From NCBI GenBank assembly GCA_965237895.1, contig CBDEGR010000002.1, positions 248,001 to 312,000 on the forward strand: 64,000 bases of DNA. Direction: 5' to 3'. The notes under the pieces are model-generated. The model saw only the letters and a list, made by a program, of their open reading frames with translations, was not told the DNA's origin and did no database searches. Source of the stretch: CBDEGR01 sp965237895. GTDB taxonomy: Bacteria > Acidobacteriota > Terriglobia > UBA7540 > JAPUME01. Position 1 is the stretch's first letter, and each line of letters begins with the position of its first letter. The position numbers and the translations under genes are program-made. Shown here one piece after another: positions 53,591-63,193 of this stretch.

Positions 53591-56065
53591 TCAATGTTTC
53601 GTCTCTTCTTCCCCATCCACTTCCGCATCTTTCATCGCTTGCGCGAGGATGGCAAGATGGGCGCGGACTTTCGGGGCGTCCTCGGCCTGCGGGGCCAGCT
53701 TGAGGTAGGTTTCAAACTCCTGCTGGGCACGGTTGAAAAGTTCCGCCTGTTCGAAGGTAACGGCAAGATTGTAGTGGACCAAGGGGTTGGAAGGGTCCCG
53801 CCGGGCCACCGCCTGGTAGGCTTCGATCGCCTCCAGAAATCGCCCGTCGCCCCGATACGCGTTGGCCAGATTGAGAACCGTAACGGCGTCGTGGGGGCGC
53901 AGACGCACCACCTCCCGGTAATGGCGGATGGCCTCCTTGTATCTCCGCCGCCGCCGAAGGACCGCCGCCAAGCCCGCATGAGCATCGGCGAAATCCGGCC
54001 GGACACGGACGACCTCCCGGAACTCGTCGATGGCCCCCATCAGGTCGCCCGATTTCCACAACGTCATTCCCAGCCGTTGACGCACCTCGATGAGGTGGGG
54101 CTGCGTTCTTAAGGCCTCACGGTATTGGCGGGCCGCGCCCGAATAATCTTCTTTCCGGTAGAGAAGGTTGCCCAGAAGCACACGGCCCTCCCCCCAATCG
54201 GGCTGCGCTTGGACGGCCCGCTGAAGCTCCTCCACGCCGCGGGCGGACTCTCCCATTTCGGAGTAGAGCCACGCCAACTGCCGGCGGGTTTTGCGGTCCT
54301 CGGGGAGGAGCCGCAACACGGCCTGGTACGCCTCGAGGGCTTCGGTGTACTCCCGACGTCCGGCGTAGATATTGCCCAATTCCCGTAGAACGGCCACGCT
54401 GCCGGGCTCCAGGTCCTCGGCCCGGGTAGCCAACTCCAGCGCCGCGTCGAAATCGCCCAGCATCCGCAACACCGCGCTCATCTTCACGTGAAGTTCGGCA
54501 TCCTGATGCCGCCACCGGAGGGCGTCGTTATAGGTGGCCGCCGCCAGCGAATAATTCCCTTCTTCCACCAACAAATCGCCCAGCACTCCCAACGCCTCCG
54601 GGTAGGCGCGGCGGAGACGCACGGCCCGCTCCAATTCCGCCTTGGCTTCCTTCCGTTTGTCGAGAGCAAGCAGGATGGTGCCGAAGCGGTAACGGTATTC
54701 GGCGCTGTCGGGACGGAGCCGCAGCGCCTCACGGTATTCGGCCTCGGCTCCCGGGAGGTCGTCGGTCGCCTGGAGCGCGTTGGCCAGATGAACACGGGCT
54801 TCCGGGTCGCCAGGATTCCGCAGGACGGCCAATTGATACTCGCGGAGAAAGGTCTTCTGATTTCCGGCGGCCCGACGCGCCTCGTCCAGATTCCGGGCAT
54901 AGGCGGAATTGTCCGGAGAAAGATCCGCGGCTTGCTCCAGCATCTCAATCGCCTCTTTCAAATTTCCCGTCTTCCGCATCGCCAGCCCGAGCGTCTCCAG
55001 TAACTCGTGGTCCTCCGGCTGCAGACGGATCGCCTCGCGATACTGCGCCGCCGCCGCCGCATGCTCTCCCGCGCCCAGGTAGGTATTCCCCACCTCGATG
55101 ATGGCTTGGATGTGGTCCGGCTCCCAGGAGATGATTCTCTGAAATTCCCGCAGCGCACCGGCAAAATCGCCCGCCCGCCGCAGCGCCAATCCCAACAGAA
55201 AACGGAAATAGGTATCGTCGGGTTCGAGCGCCACCGCTTCCCGATACTCGCGGATGGCTCCCACCAGGTCCTGTCTGATCTTTAAGAGTCCGGCCAGGCG
55301 GACACGCAGGTCCGGGTCGCTGGGACGAAGCCCGACGGCCCGATGATACTCCACCAGGGCCTCGGAAAGGTAGCCGTGGACGGCCAGGATTTGCCCCAAG
55401 GCGGCGCGCAGGTCGGCGTTCTCCGGCGCAATTTGGAGGGCGTGGCGGAGCTGCCGTCGCGCCTCCAGCTCCCGGTTGGCCTGCTCGTATCCCCGGCTCA
55501 ATTGAAGATGGATTCGTACGTTGTTCGGTTCGCCCTCTAACGCTCTTCGGTAGATTTCGATGGCTTCCGGGGACTGCCCGGCCTTCAGCAAGGCATCGCC
55601 CAGCCGGCCCAAGATATCGGCGCGGTCCGGTTGCAGACCAACTTCGGCGCGATAGGCTTCGAGTGCCTCCGGGAGGTTCCCTTGTGCTTCCAGCAGAGTT
55701 CCGATGTTTGCCTGGACACCGAGAAATCCGGGCCGCAGCCGCACCACCCGCCGGTACTCCCGCAACGCCTCTTCGAAGCGATTCAGCGCCATGAGCGCAT
55801 TGGCCAGGTTGTAGCGGGTCTCGGGGTGTGAGGGCCGCAGCCGGATGGCTCGCCGGTAGGCCGCGACGGCGCCGGCCCAGTTCTTCGCCCGGTAGTGGGC
55901 GTTACCTCGTTCGTAATACTCTCTTGCCGCGGGACCCGAGGAGGGGCGGGAGCCTTTCTGTTGGCCCGGAAGCGGAACCGCACAAATCAGCGCCGCGAAC
56001 AGAAGCCACCCCAGAACCCTTCCGGAGGCCCGTAGGAGAAGTCGCGAGTGGTGTTTCGGAACCAT
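53591..56065 (-). CDS. large secreted tetratricopeptide-repeat protein
   Basis: 824 residues from ATG 56065. A signal peptide (LLLRASGRVLGWLLFAALICAVPLPGQQ) precedes about 22 consecutive TPR units of 34 residues (for example AVAAYRRAIRLRPSHPETRYNLANALMALNRFEEALREYRRVVRLRPG). The protein is essentially a single long superhelix, with no catalytic domain. Periplasmic or outer-membrane scaffold, possibly in envelope assembly; role unknown. The last residues (about 800-824) are acidic. It converges on the acyl-CoA dehydrogenase gene, and the tRNA-Leu gene lies upstream on the same strand. Confidence 0.85.
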   Translation of the reverse strand: MVPKHHSRLLLRASGRVLGWLLFAALICAVPLPGQQKGSRPSSGPAAREYYERGNAHYRAKNWAGAVAAYRRAIRLRPSHPETRYNLANALMALNRFEEALREYRRVVRLRPGFLGVQANIGTLLEAQGNLPEALEAYRAEVGLQPDRADILGRLGDALLKAGQSPEAIEIYRRALEGEPNNVRIHLQLSRGYEQANRELEARRQLRHALQIAPENADLRAALGQILAVHGYLSEALVEYHRAVGLRPSDPDLRVRLAGLLKIRQDLVGAIREYREAVALEPDDTYFRFLLGLALRRAGDFAGALREFQRIISWEPDHIQAIIEVGNTYLGAGEHAAAAAQYREAIRLQPEDHELLETLGLAMRKTGNLKEAIEMLEQAADLSPDNSAYARNLDEARRAAGNQKTFLREYQLAVLRNPGDPEARVHLANALQATDDLPGAEAEYREALRLRPDSAEYRYRFGTILLALDKRKEAKAELERAVRLRRAYPEALGVLGDLLVEEGNYSLAAATYNDALRWRHQDAELHVKMSAVLRMLGDFDAALELATRAEDLEPGSVAVLRELGNIYAGRREYTEALEAYQAVLRLLPEDRKTRRQLAWLYSEMGESARGVEELQRAVQAQPDWGEGRVLLGNLLYRKEDYSGAARQYREALRTQPHLIEVRQRLGMTLWKSGDLMGAIDEFREVVRVRPDFADAHAGLAAVLRRRRRYKEAIRHYREVVRLRPHDAVTVLNLANAYRGDGRFLEAIEAYQAVARRDPSNPLVHYNLAVTFEQAELFNRAQQEFETYLKLAPQAEDAPKVRAHLAILAQAMKDAEVDGEEETKH

Positions 56066-56221
56066 CGTCTCAGGTAAGGGATACGGCCCTGCACTCCTTC
56101 GGCAGCCTCCCACCTAAAATATCGGCCGCAGGGGGGGGGCGCTCTTTACCCGCTCGGGAAGCAACGCCTTCGGTTTTCTCCTCCGCCGGACCCTTAAGGT
56201 TTCCGCACGGGGGAATCTGAA

Positions 56222-56303
56222 TGCGAAAGGAGGGACTCGAACCCCCACCCCTTGCGGGACCAGATCCTAAGTCTGGCGCGTCTGCCATTTCCGCCACTTT
56301 CGC
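56222..56303 (-). tRNA. tRNA-Leu (anticodon TAG)
   Basis: The complement gives acceptor GCGAAAG/TTTCGC, an anticodon arm CCAGA/TCTGG with loop CTTAGGA, a long variable arm (TCCCGCAAGGGGT) and a T arm GGGGG/CCCTC with TTCGAGT: a class II leucine tRNA. No CCA is encoded (ATTC follows). TAG reads CUN codons. Confidence 0.95.
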
Positions 56304-56319
56304 ACTGGGACCGAATTTC

Positions 56320-56347
56320 ATCATACCACGTCGCCTGCGGCCTGAAA
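56320..56347 (-). promoter_or_regulatory. tRNA-Leu promoter
   Basis: TTTCAG (56347-56342), a 16-nt spacer and TATGAT (56325-56320) on the minus strand, 16 nt before the mature tRNA end. Confidence 0.4.
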
Positions 56348-56513
56348 CCACGGGCCCCAGGCGCGAGGCGCCGTGTCCACAGCGTGGCCCAAGGGAAACC
56401 CCCGCCTTTTTCCCTTGACAAGGTTACCACTGAAGGGCACTTCTAAGGGTTTGCCTCTCGTGGAGGAACCTAAGTAGCCGGTCGGAACTCTTCACGGAAC
56501 TGGATAGACCAAC

Positions 56514-57476
56514 ATGAAAGTCCGCCTCTGCTACCACTACCAGTGCTTCGACGGGATGTCCTCGGCTGTCCTCTTTACCCGGCTCTATCGGGAGAAAATC
56601 AATCCCTCCGCTGAGTTTCATTACACGGGCCTGGCGCACCGCGCCGGTCAACTGTTCGACGAAGACCTGTTCGACGGCGACGAAAATGTCATCGTGGATT
56701 TCAAATACTCCACCTCGCCTCAGCTGACTTGGTGGTTCGACCATCACCAGAGCGCGTTCCTTACAGAAGAAGACGACAAGCACTTCCGCCGCGATCGGGG
56801 CGGGAAAAAATTCTACGACCCGGAATTCCGCTCCTGCACGGGGCTGATTGTCCACGTCGGGAAGAGGAAATTCGGCTTCGAGGCGGCGGACCTGGCAGAG
56901 TTGATTCATTGGGCCGACATCATCGACGGCGCCCAGTACCCGGACGCCAAGACGGCCGTCGAAATGCAGGAACCGGCAACCCGTCTGGCGCTGGTCATCG
57001 AAGGAGCCGCCTCGCCCGATCTGATTCCCAAGTTGATCGGCGAGCTCGCGCATCGTCCCTTATCGGAGGTCGCTTCCGAATCCTACGTCACGGTAATTTT
57101 CGACGAGCGTTACGAACGCCACCGGAAAGCGGGAGAAATCCTGAAGACCCGCGCCACGATGAAGGACGGGGTGGTCTTTTTCGACCTCTCGGAGGACAAG
57201 CTTGAAACCTACAATAAATTCATCCCTTACTATCTGTTCCCGGACTCGGTCTATAGCGTCGGCCTGAGCGCCTCGGCCGAGCGGACGAAGATCGCCGTGG
57301 GAACCAATCCCTGGAACCGCAAACCCAACACGGCGAATCTGGCCAGTATTTGCGAGCGCTACGGCGGCGGGGGCCATGCAAAAGTGGCCGCCATCTCCCT
57401 TCCGCCCGGCGAGCACGAGCAGGCGCGCCAGCTCAGTCAAGAGATTGCCGAAACCCTCCGGAAAAAGAGCGGATAG
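56514..57476 (+). CDS. DHH-family phosphoesterase-like protein
   Basis: 320 residues. DHH/DHHA1 layout: YHYQCFDGMSSAVLFTRLY (motif I, His and Asp-Gly), IVDFKYS (motif II Asp), WWFDHHQSAF (the DHH motif proper) and LIHWADIIDGAQY (motif IV), then the nucleic-acid-binding end ICERYGGGGHAKVAAISLP (GGGH). The family includes nano-RNases, c-di-AMP phosphodiesterases and oligoribonucleases; the large insertions and motif I form do not point to one. Cytoplasmic. TTGACA at 56415-56420 may belong to its promoter but has no good -10 partner. Confidence 0.85.
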   Translation: MKVRLCYHYQCFDGMSSAVLFTRLYREKINPSAEFHYTGLAHRAGQLFDEDLFDGDENVIVDFKYSTSPQLTWWFDHHQSAFLTEEDDKHFRRDRGGKKFYDPEFRSCTGLIVHVGKRKFGFEAADLAELIHWADIIDGAQYPDAKTAVEMQEPATRLALVIEGAASPDLIPKLIGELAHRPLSEVASESYVTVIFDERYERHRKAGEILKTRATMKDGVVFFDLSEDKLETYNKFIPYYLFPDSVYSVGLSASAERTKIAVGTNPWNRKPNTANLASICERYGGGGHAKVAAISLPPGEHEQARQLSQEIAETLRKKSG

Positions 57477-57511
57477 CCCTCCGGACTTTCTGCCTTTCCT
57501 TCCGCCCTGTC

Positions 57512-57539
57512 TCGACCTGCGAATATCGACCTGCGAATA
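57512..57539. repeat. 14-bp perfect tandem duplication after the DHH gene
   Basis: Units 57512-57525 and 57526-57539 are identical. They lie in the 120-nt gap between two convergent genes, 33 nt past the DHH stop. Confidence 0.9.
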
Positions 57540-57597
57540 CCGCTGGGGGGCGTGAAATTCGGATCAAGATCCTGCCGGAACCTTGGGGCGGGCCGTT

Positions 57598-58734
57598 TCA
57601 GGTGTGGAGGACAAGGAACTGAGAACTTTTTTTTCGGCGGCGATGGGCCATCTTTTTCAATTCCTTCAACTTTATTGAATCATTCGGAGCTTCCGGTTTT
57701 TCCAGGATGCGGTCCAGGTGAGAAATCGATTTTTCTTTCCGGCCCTGGCGGAAGTAGAGTGAAGCCGCCTGATAGCGGACGCGGGAAACCGGAGCGGCCC
57801 GGTACCCGGGCGCCCTCTCCCTCACTTTTTCCAGCACCGCTTCATAAATCTCCAACGCCTCGGGAAGCTGGTCCTGCTTTTCTACCACCCCGGCGCGTAT
57901 CAGAGGGAAATAGTAATTTCGCGGAAACCGCTGCTCGAAATTTTCCAAAAGCTCCTTCACTTCCTTCCACTCTTTCTCCCGGCTCAGCAAGACACCCAAA
58001 AGGATTTGGGCTTCCGTTTTCGTGGAAGTTCCGTAGAGGGCGCTGGCGCGGACCGCGAGGAGGCCCAATTTCTTTTTACCCCGCGCCCCTTTGAAATAGA
58101 GAAAGAATTTCACCAGGGCGGGCATACTGCCGATGGCGTATTTGTAGAGCCCCGTCACCAGATACCCGTCAAAAAATTGGGGATTCTGCAGGACGGCTAG
58201 GCGCCCATAGCGCTTCGCCTTCTTCGCCTGATTCAGGCCGGCCCCGGCCTTCTTGTGAAATCGAAGCGTGTAGAGGGCCAGCAGCGTGTGCATGACCCCA
58301 AGGCCGTGGAGCCCTTCGATGTCGTCCGGGTTCCGCCGCAGGCGCTCTTGCCCGACGCTGATTCCCTTCTCCGTCACCTCCAGAAACGCTTTCGCAAACG
58401 CCGGGTCGGGTTTCTTCGGCCGCGGCTCCAGCAAATATCTCGTCTCCGAACAGACGGAACGCTTCAGTGCCCCGTGCCGGTCGATCTCCCTCAGCATGAG
58501 GGCATAGGCAAGAAAGGCATAGGAGGCGGGAAGGTCCGGTTCCAGAGTCATCCGCCGGCGGAATTTCTCAATCGCGTCGTCAAACTCCAGATTGTAGAGG
58601 TGATCGACGGCCTCCCGGTGAACCTGGGCCGGAATCGGGAAGGAACGCTCCGCCGCCCCCGCGGGAAAGCCCGCAGCAAGGGTGATCCACAACAGCCCCG
58701 CCGCCGATATTTTCACGCCATGGAGAAAACTCAT
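57598..58734 (-). CDS. secreted TPR-like protein of unknown function
   Basis: 378 residues. A signal peptide (ISAAGLLWITLAAGFPAGAA, cleavage near AERS) precedes a helical-repeat protein: HLYNLEFDDAIEKFRRRMTLEPDLPASYAFLAYAL, then a middle region with HGLGVMHTLLALYTLRFHKK and NPQFFDGYLVTGLYKYAIGSMPALVKFFLYFKGARGKK. The latter is known to me from uncharacterised acidobacterial and deltaproteobacterial TPR proteins. Two further TPRs and a basic tail (MAHRRRKKSS) end it. Periplasmic; role unknown. It is divergent from the PP2C gene. Confidence 0.75.
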   Translation of the reverse strand: MSFLHGVKISAAGLLWITLAAGFPAGAAERSFPIPAQVHREAVDHLYNLEFDDAIEKFRRRMTLEPDLPASYAFLAYALMLREIDRHGALKRSVCSETRYLLEPRPKKPDPAFAKAFLEVTEKGISVGQERLRRNPDDIEGLHGLGVMHTLLALYTLRFHKKAGAGLNQAKKAKRYGRLAVLQNPQFFDGYLVTGLYKYAIGSMPALVKFFLYFKGARGKKKLGLLAVRASALYGTSTKTEAQILLGVLLSREKEWKEVKELLENFEQRFPRNYYFPLIRAGVVEKQDQLPEALEIYEAVLEKVRERAPGYRAAPVSRVRYQAASLYFRQGRKEKSISHLDRILEKPEAPNDSIKLKELKKMAHRRRKKSSQFLVLHT

Positions 58735-59000
58735 AAATTCATTATCGCTCTAAAGTTGCTTCGGAACTTCTCCAAAAACTCTGTCCGAAAGTTAGATGCG
58801 CCCCGCGACGCTCACGACACGCCCTCCTCCGCCTCCGACGAGAGAGGCATCAGGAATCGGACCCCAGAAGGCGCGTTCGGGAACCGGCCGCGAATGCCTT
58901 GCCAACCCTCAGAGCGTATGATAGAAAATGTCTCGTTGCTTTCATTCTGGGGACGCTGCAGCCCATCCCCGTCCTACACGCAATACGGGGAACCGACGCT

Positions 59001-59901
59001 GTGAACGATTCTGCCCAATCCGGAAAGATCGACGTCGAAGTATTCGGCATCTCCCACCAAGGGCGCGTCCGAAAGAACAACGAGGACAATTTTACCGTCT
59101 GCAACCTCGCCGATGGAGCCTCCAGTTCGAATTCCACGCTGCACAGCTTCACCCTCCAGGAGCGAGGAATCCTGCTGCTGGTTGCCGATGGAATGGGGGG
59201 GGGAGCTGGCCGGAGAAGTCGCCAGCCAGCTCTGCGTGACCACCGTCCCCAACCGCCTGTTTTCCAATCTCAAGACGATGAAGAAAACCCACCCGCCGGC
59301 CGGCGTTCTTCTCCTCCGTGAAGCGGTGGAATATGCCAACCAGGTCATACATCAGAAAGCGCTCTCCAGCAACGACTTCCGCGGCATGGGAACCACGGCG
59401 ACGGCCTGCGTCTGCTGGGGCGGCCGCATTTTTATCGGACAGGTGGGCGACTCCCGCACCTACCTGATTCGGGACCAAAAAATCGCCCCACTGACCCGCG
59501 ACCAGACATTCGTGAACTACCTGGAGGATATCGGGGCCGAATTGCCCGAAGGCGAGAAATTGGAAAAAAGGAAGAGCATTCTAACCCAAGCGGTCGGCGC
59601 CAGCACTTCGATCGAAGTGCAGGTCACCTACGCCGATCTGTGCCGCGGAGACTCGATCTTGGTCTGTAGCGACGGGCCGCACAATATAGTGGAAGATCGC
59701 GAGATTCTGGAGATCGTCTCCGGCCCGGAAACTCTCAGCTCCAAGGGGGAACAATTGATCGAGCTCGCCAACGAGCACGGCGGAAAAGACAACATCGCAG
59801 CCATCCTCTCCCGCTTCACCGGCCCCGCGCTGCGGGCTTCCAACCCCGACGACGCGATCGAACTGAAAAAGTTCACCGAAGAAGGTTTCCCGACGGAGTA
59901 A
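59001..59901 (+). pseudogene. PP2C-type Ser/Thr protein phosphatase, out of frame at a G9 tract
   Basis: GTG 59001 (GGGGA upstream) starts a Stp/PrpC-like phosphatase: GISHQGRVRKNNEDN, then LLLVADGMGG. The G9 tract at 59195-59203 puts the rest out of frame; with eight Gs it reads DGMGGELAGEVAS, the canonical PP2C sequence. All later motifs follow: GMGTTATACVCWGGRIFIGQVGDSRTYLI, TRDQTF, LTQAVG, LVCSDG and HGGKDNIAAIL with metal-binding Asp residues. Repaired length is about 300 residues, with a short C-terminal extension. It removes phosphate from Ser/Thr kinase targets, matching the FHA gene facing it. The break could be a mutation, a slippage-based on/off switch or an assembly error. Confidence 0.85.
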
Positions 59902-59954
59902 GTTTCCACGAGCACCGACGTGCCCTCGGAATCAATCCGGCCGGTGGAATTTCG

Positions 59955-60845
59955 TTACGGCTCTTCGAAACCCACGCGGAAGAGTTGTTCGCCGGAGAAG
60001 AACTCGTTGCCGTCGAACAGTTCGACATCGGCGCGAATTCGCCGGAAGACTCCGTTCCGGCTCTTCAAGTCTTGCAGAAGAATTTTCCCTTGTTGGCGCT
60101 TGAGGCGGGCATGGCGGCCGGACATATAGGGGTCCATCTTGAACAGGACGTCCCCTCCGGTCCGGCCGATGGTGATCTCCGGCTTATCCAGCGCGAAACG
60201 GTCCACGGTCTCTCCGGCCAGGCGAACGTGCTGGAGCTCGAAAGCGGGCCCCTGGTCTCCAAATTCCGGAGCCCCGGCAAGAGTTTAGGTTGCGTTAAGG
60301 TCGTCGTCCGGCGCGGAAGGAGACTCTTTAAGCGCCAAACGAAACAGTTCTCTCCCCACCAGAAAGATATCTCCGTCTCCAATCTCGGTGTCTTGGCGCT
60401 GTTTGACGAAGGTTCCGTTCCGGCTGCCAAAATCCTTCAGGAAGACCCTTCCTTCGACCAGGGCCACACTGCTGCGGTGCGGGGAAAGCAGCCCCCGTCG
60501 TCCGGGTACGTGAGGTCGCAGTTCTCGCGACCGATTCGGGTCTCGGGCTTCACCCGGTATTCCTGCCCGGTGGACCCGTCCGGCTTCACTTCGCGGAGCC
60601 ACACCTGGGCTTGAGGAATTTCAACCCGATGGAGGACCTGCGTCTCGTCCGCCGAGCCCTCCTCGAACATCGGTAAGGGGATGGAATCGGCCGGGGAGAT
60701 AGGAGAGACGGGCATGATGGCGGGAGATACTGGGGTGGTCCAGGACCAGATCGTTGACCTCCGCCCGGCCGATGGAGACCGTCGGTGTGGTCAACTCAAA
60801 GATCTGCGTCGGCCCGGTTTCACTGCTGATGATCAGTCTCGCCAC
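59955..60845 (-). pseudogene. multi-FHA-domain phosphopeptide-binding protein, degenerate
   Basis: From ATG 60845 a first FHA domain begins (TVSIGRAEVNDLVLDHPSISRHHARLSY) but loses its second half. A frame change near 60710 leads to a Pro/Ser linker and a second FHA (YRVKPETRIGRENCDLTYPDDG). There G5 (should be G4) near 60495 shifts the frame again, after which LKDFGSRNGTFVK completes it. An in-frame TAA at 60287-60285 separates a third FHA (ITIGRTGGDVLFKMDPYMSGRHARLKR, LKSRNGVF). FHA domains bind phosphothreonine, so the gene fits the neighbouring PP2C. As read, only fragments can be made. Confidence 0.8.
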
Positions 60846-60874
60846 GCCACCTCGCCCTGAAACCCGTATCCGAG

Positions 60875-61483
60875 CTATTGCAACCGCACAATATCACCGA
60901 AATCGAGCCGCACCCCGGGGATCAAACTCAGAATTCGGCACTGGGCCTGGTGCGTCTGCATTACGCGCTCCACCTGAAGTTCCGCCACCGGCTGGTTCGG
61001 ATTGGCGGCCAAGTAGGCCACCAAGCGCTCGCCGCCCTTCAGTCCGTGGTTCGAACCCCGGTCGATCGTAATGGAATCGCCGGCGACGGCCGTAATGTAG
61101 CCTTCGAGCGAGGTCAAAGCGCTCTTTCCGGCGGGCCGAGCAGCCGACGCTCGAGCGGTCTTCGCCACGTTCCAGAAGAATTTCCGCGCCTCTTTCCGGA
61201 ACTCACCCATCTCTTTCAAGGACGACTGCGTCTGCTCGGATTGAAGTTCGAGTTTTGCCAGCGCTTCGTCCATATTCTTCAGAGCCTCTCCCTGCCGCCG
61301 GATGGTTTCGAGCAACTCGGCCTGCTTGGCCTCCATCTGTTGGACCATTTCCTGGGCGGCCTTCAACTCGGTGGTCAAAACCTTAAAGTGCTGCTCCAAA
61401 TACTCCTTCTCCTGCTTGTTGAACGCGCCGGCGTTCAAGGTCACCAATAGGAATAAGGGGATCGCGAATTTCAAATACTTCAT
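60875..61483 (-). CDS. exported coiled-coil protein with FlgT-C-like beta domain
   Basis: 202 residues from ATG 61483 (GGGAGG 9 nt upstream; the frame to 61600 is not needed). A signal peptide (KYLKFAIPLFLLVTLNAGA) is followed by a long coiled coil, about residues 25-100 (KEYLEQHFKVLTTELKAAQEMVQQMEAKQAELLETI). A small beta domain (GYITAVAGDSITIDRGSNHGLKGGERLVAY, VERVMQTHQAQCRIL) resembles the C-terminal domain of FlgT-type secretion proteins. Periplasmic; role unknown. It is intact between two decayed genes and could share their transcript. Confidence 0.75.
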   Translation of the reverse strand: MKYLKFAIPLFLLVTLNAGAFNKQEKEYLEQHFKVLTTELKAAQEMVQQMEAKQAELLETIRRQGEALKNMDEALAKLELQSEQTQSSLKEMGEFRKEARKFFWNVAKTARASAARPAGKSALTSLEGYITAVAGDSITIDRGSNHGLKGGERLVAYLAANPNQPVAELQVERVMQTHQAQCRILSLIPGVRLDFGDIVRLQ

Positions 61484-61530
61484 GAAAACGAACCTCCCAG
61501 TGGGTTCAAAGTCGGGGCGAGGTGCCGCCG

Positions 61531-62652
61531 CTATTGTGCTCTTTCCATTTTGACGTTTACGGCGATGGCCCCGTCGGCCGGGACCTCGAGGTTTTGGCAA
61601 GCAGGACGGAATCCCCTCTTGCGGACCTCCATCGTATGCGCTCCCGCCGTAATCTGGAAGCTCGTGGGCGTGGGGCCACCGACCCTCTGGCCGTCCACGG
61701 TAACGAGAGCTCCCGGAGGAATCGTCCGCACTTCGATGACGCCCATCGGCGGGCCCTGGCCCGGAGCCAGCACCACGCGTTTCCGCGAATGGGCGCCCAG
61801 CTTCAGCGAAAAAGAGCTTTGGAAGGGTTCATACCCGGCCTTCTGGATCATAAACCGGTATCGACCGACCAGGCAACTTGACCCGAACCGGGGTAGACCC
61901 CCTCAATTTTCCGTCGACGAAGACAGCGGCTCCCGAGGGCACGGAGAGGAACTCCACCGAGCCTCCCAAACGCTTCAAGTCTACCTTGAGCGGCGGCGAA
62001 TCGCCACCGTCAAGGTCCACCAACTGCCGAGCCGACTCATAACCCTCTTTTTCAAACTCTACCAGATAGCTGCCGGGCTCCAGGGAGAACACCTTCGGTG
62101 TGATCCCGGCCGGCTCCCCGTCCAGGCTGATCCCCACACCGGAGGGATGGGAAGAAACCATCAGTCGGGCCGCCACCGGCCTCGAAGGAATGGTAGGCTG
62201 CCGAGTCGATGCATGATTCGCGGCTTGTGAAGAGTCGCCCGGTGGCGGAATGTACCGTGGGATTCGGTCCAAAGGATCCTCGTCGATCGGCGGCGGAGGG
62301 TCGAGAGCCTCGTCTCCCTGATTTAAGTCCAGTAGGTCAGGCCCAGGCCCAGCGGCCATCCACGGGTCGGGAGGACTTGTCTGCGTTTGCGAGGGCGGCG
62401 TCTGCTGGGCGTGAACGGGTATCTCCCGGCCCGGGAATAGGAAATCCAGAGGGTGAAGGACCGATTTCCCTCCCTTCCATTGTAGGTCTCAGAAAATACT
62501 GGTAATAGTAGCCTCCCGAGGAGGCGGCAATCGCAAGTAGCAGGATTCCCAAAAAAGTCACCCCCGCAGAACTCTTCCTTTTCCTTGCTCGGGAGCCCGC
62601 TTTCGGTTGGCGCTGGGACCGCGCATGAAAAGGGGAGCCGAGAATCCCTCAT
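61531..62652 (-). pseudogene. membrane protein with three PEGA domains, frameshifted
   Basis: The reconstructed order from ATG 62652 is a basic cytoplasmic N-terminus, one membrane helix (VTFLGILLLAIAASSGGYYYQYFL), a Pro-rich linker and three PEGA domains (RLMVSSHPSGVGISLDGEPAG; GSVEFLSVPSGAAVFVDGKLRG; GVIEVRTIPPGALVTVDGQRVG). Frame changes are needed near 62632 (T4 tract), near 62340, and at about 61868. At the last site a GGTC-GGTC tandem duplication adds four bases; removing one copy restores PGRYRFMIQKAGYEP. PEGA proteins sit at the surface, often beside Ser/Thr kinase genes. Three breaks make it non-functional as read. Confidence 0.8.
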
Positions 62653-62747
62653 TATTGGGTCTTATTAGGATTGACGAGGGAAGGGGGAACCGGGTATTTT
62701 TATGAGCTTCGCCGGTTCTTTCAAGCTTGGGAGGTAAAGTTCACCCG

Positions 62748-63071
62748 ATGGCCGCATTACAGGAAACCGAGGGCCCCATTCAGGGGAAGATCATTGAGGC
62801 CGAGGTCTCCATCACCCAAGACGCCATTCACCCCTTGCCGCTCGCTTGCGGTCTTTATGCCGTTGAAAACAAAGAGGGTGTCTGGCTCTGCGCCTACTAC
62901 GGATCGAACCGCAGCAACTTCGACACCCTGCCCCAAAAAGACCAGGAAATCGATGAAGCCCGACTGGGCCTCAACTTCGAAACCCGCCAGTTCGTCCCCC
63001 GCGAAAGGTATAAGCCGGAGACCTGGGAAAAATTCAAAAAGACCCACCTGAGCATCTATGCCCTCCGCTAA
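62748..63071 (+). CDS. conserved small hypothetical protein
   Basis: 107 residues from ATG 62748 (a TTG at 62727 extends the frame by seven). The product (MAALQETEGPIQGKIIEAEV, ACGLYAVENKEGVWLCAYYG, LNFETRQFVPRERYKPETWEKF) is soluble, mixed alpha/beta, and without cysteine pairs or known motifs. The good codon use and clean frame argue that it is real. It lies between the broken PEGA gene and argR, 121 nt before the latter. Function unknown. Confidence 0.6.
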   Translation: MAALQETEGPIQGKIIEAEVSITQDAIHPLPLACGLYAVENKEGVWLCAYYGSNRSNFDTLPQKDQEIDEARLGLNFETRQFVPRERYKPETWEKFKKTHLSIYALR

Positions 63072-63171
63072 CCGCCGTCCCTAAAAAAGCGCCTCCTTCA
63101 TTTCCCGCTTGCCAAAAAGGGTAGAAATAGTTTATTTATACATTGAGAGTATATATTTTCATTTTGTGCCA

Positions 63172-63193
63172 GGATAATGTTTGGATAATGTAT
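63172..63193. repeat. 11-bp tandem duplication at the argR start
   Basis: Units 63172-63182 and 63183-63193 (GGATAATGT(T/A)T) differ at one base. The second contains the first two bases of the argR ATG, and both contain an ATG. Confidence 0.75.

Noticed and set aside
56415..56420. TTGACA as promoter of the DHH gene
   Set aside because: No acceptable -10 hexamer at 16-18 nt.
63120..63190. ARG box upstream of argR
   Set aside because: A TGA...TCA pair exists, but the spacing does not fit the known operator; AT-richness alone explains it.
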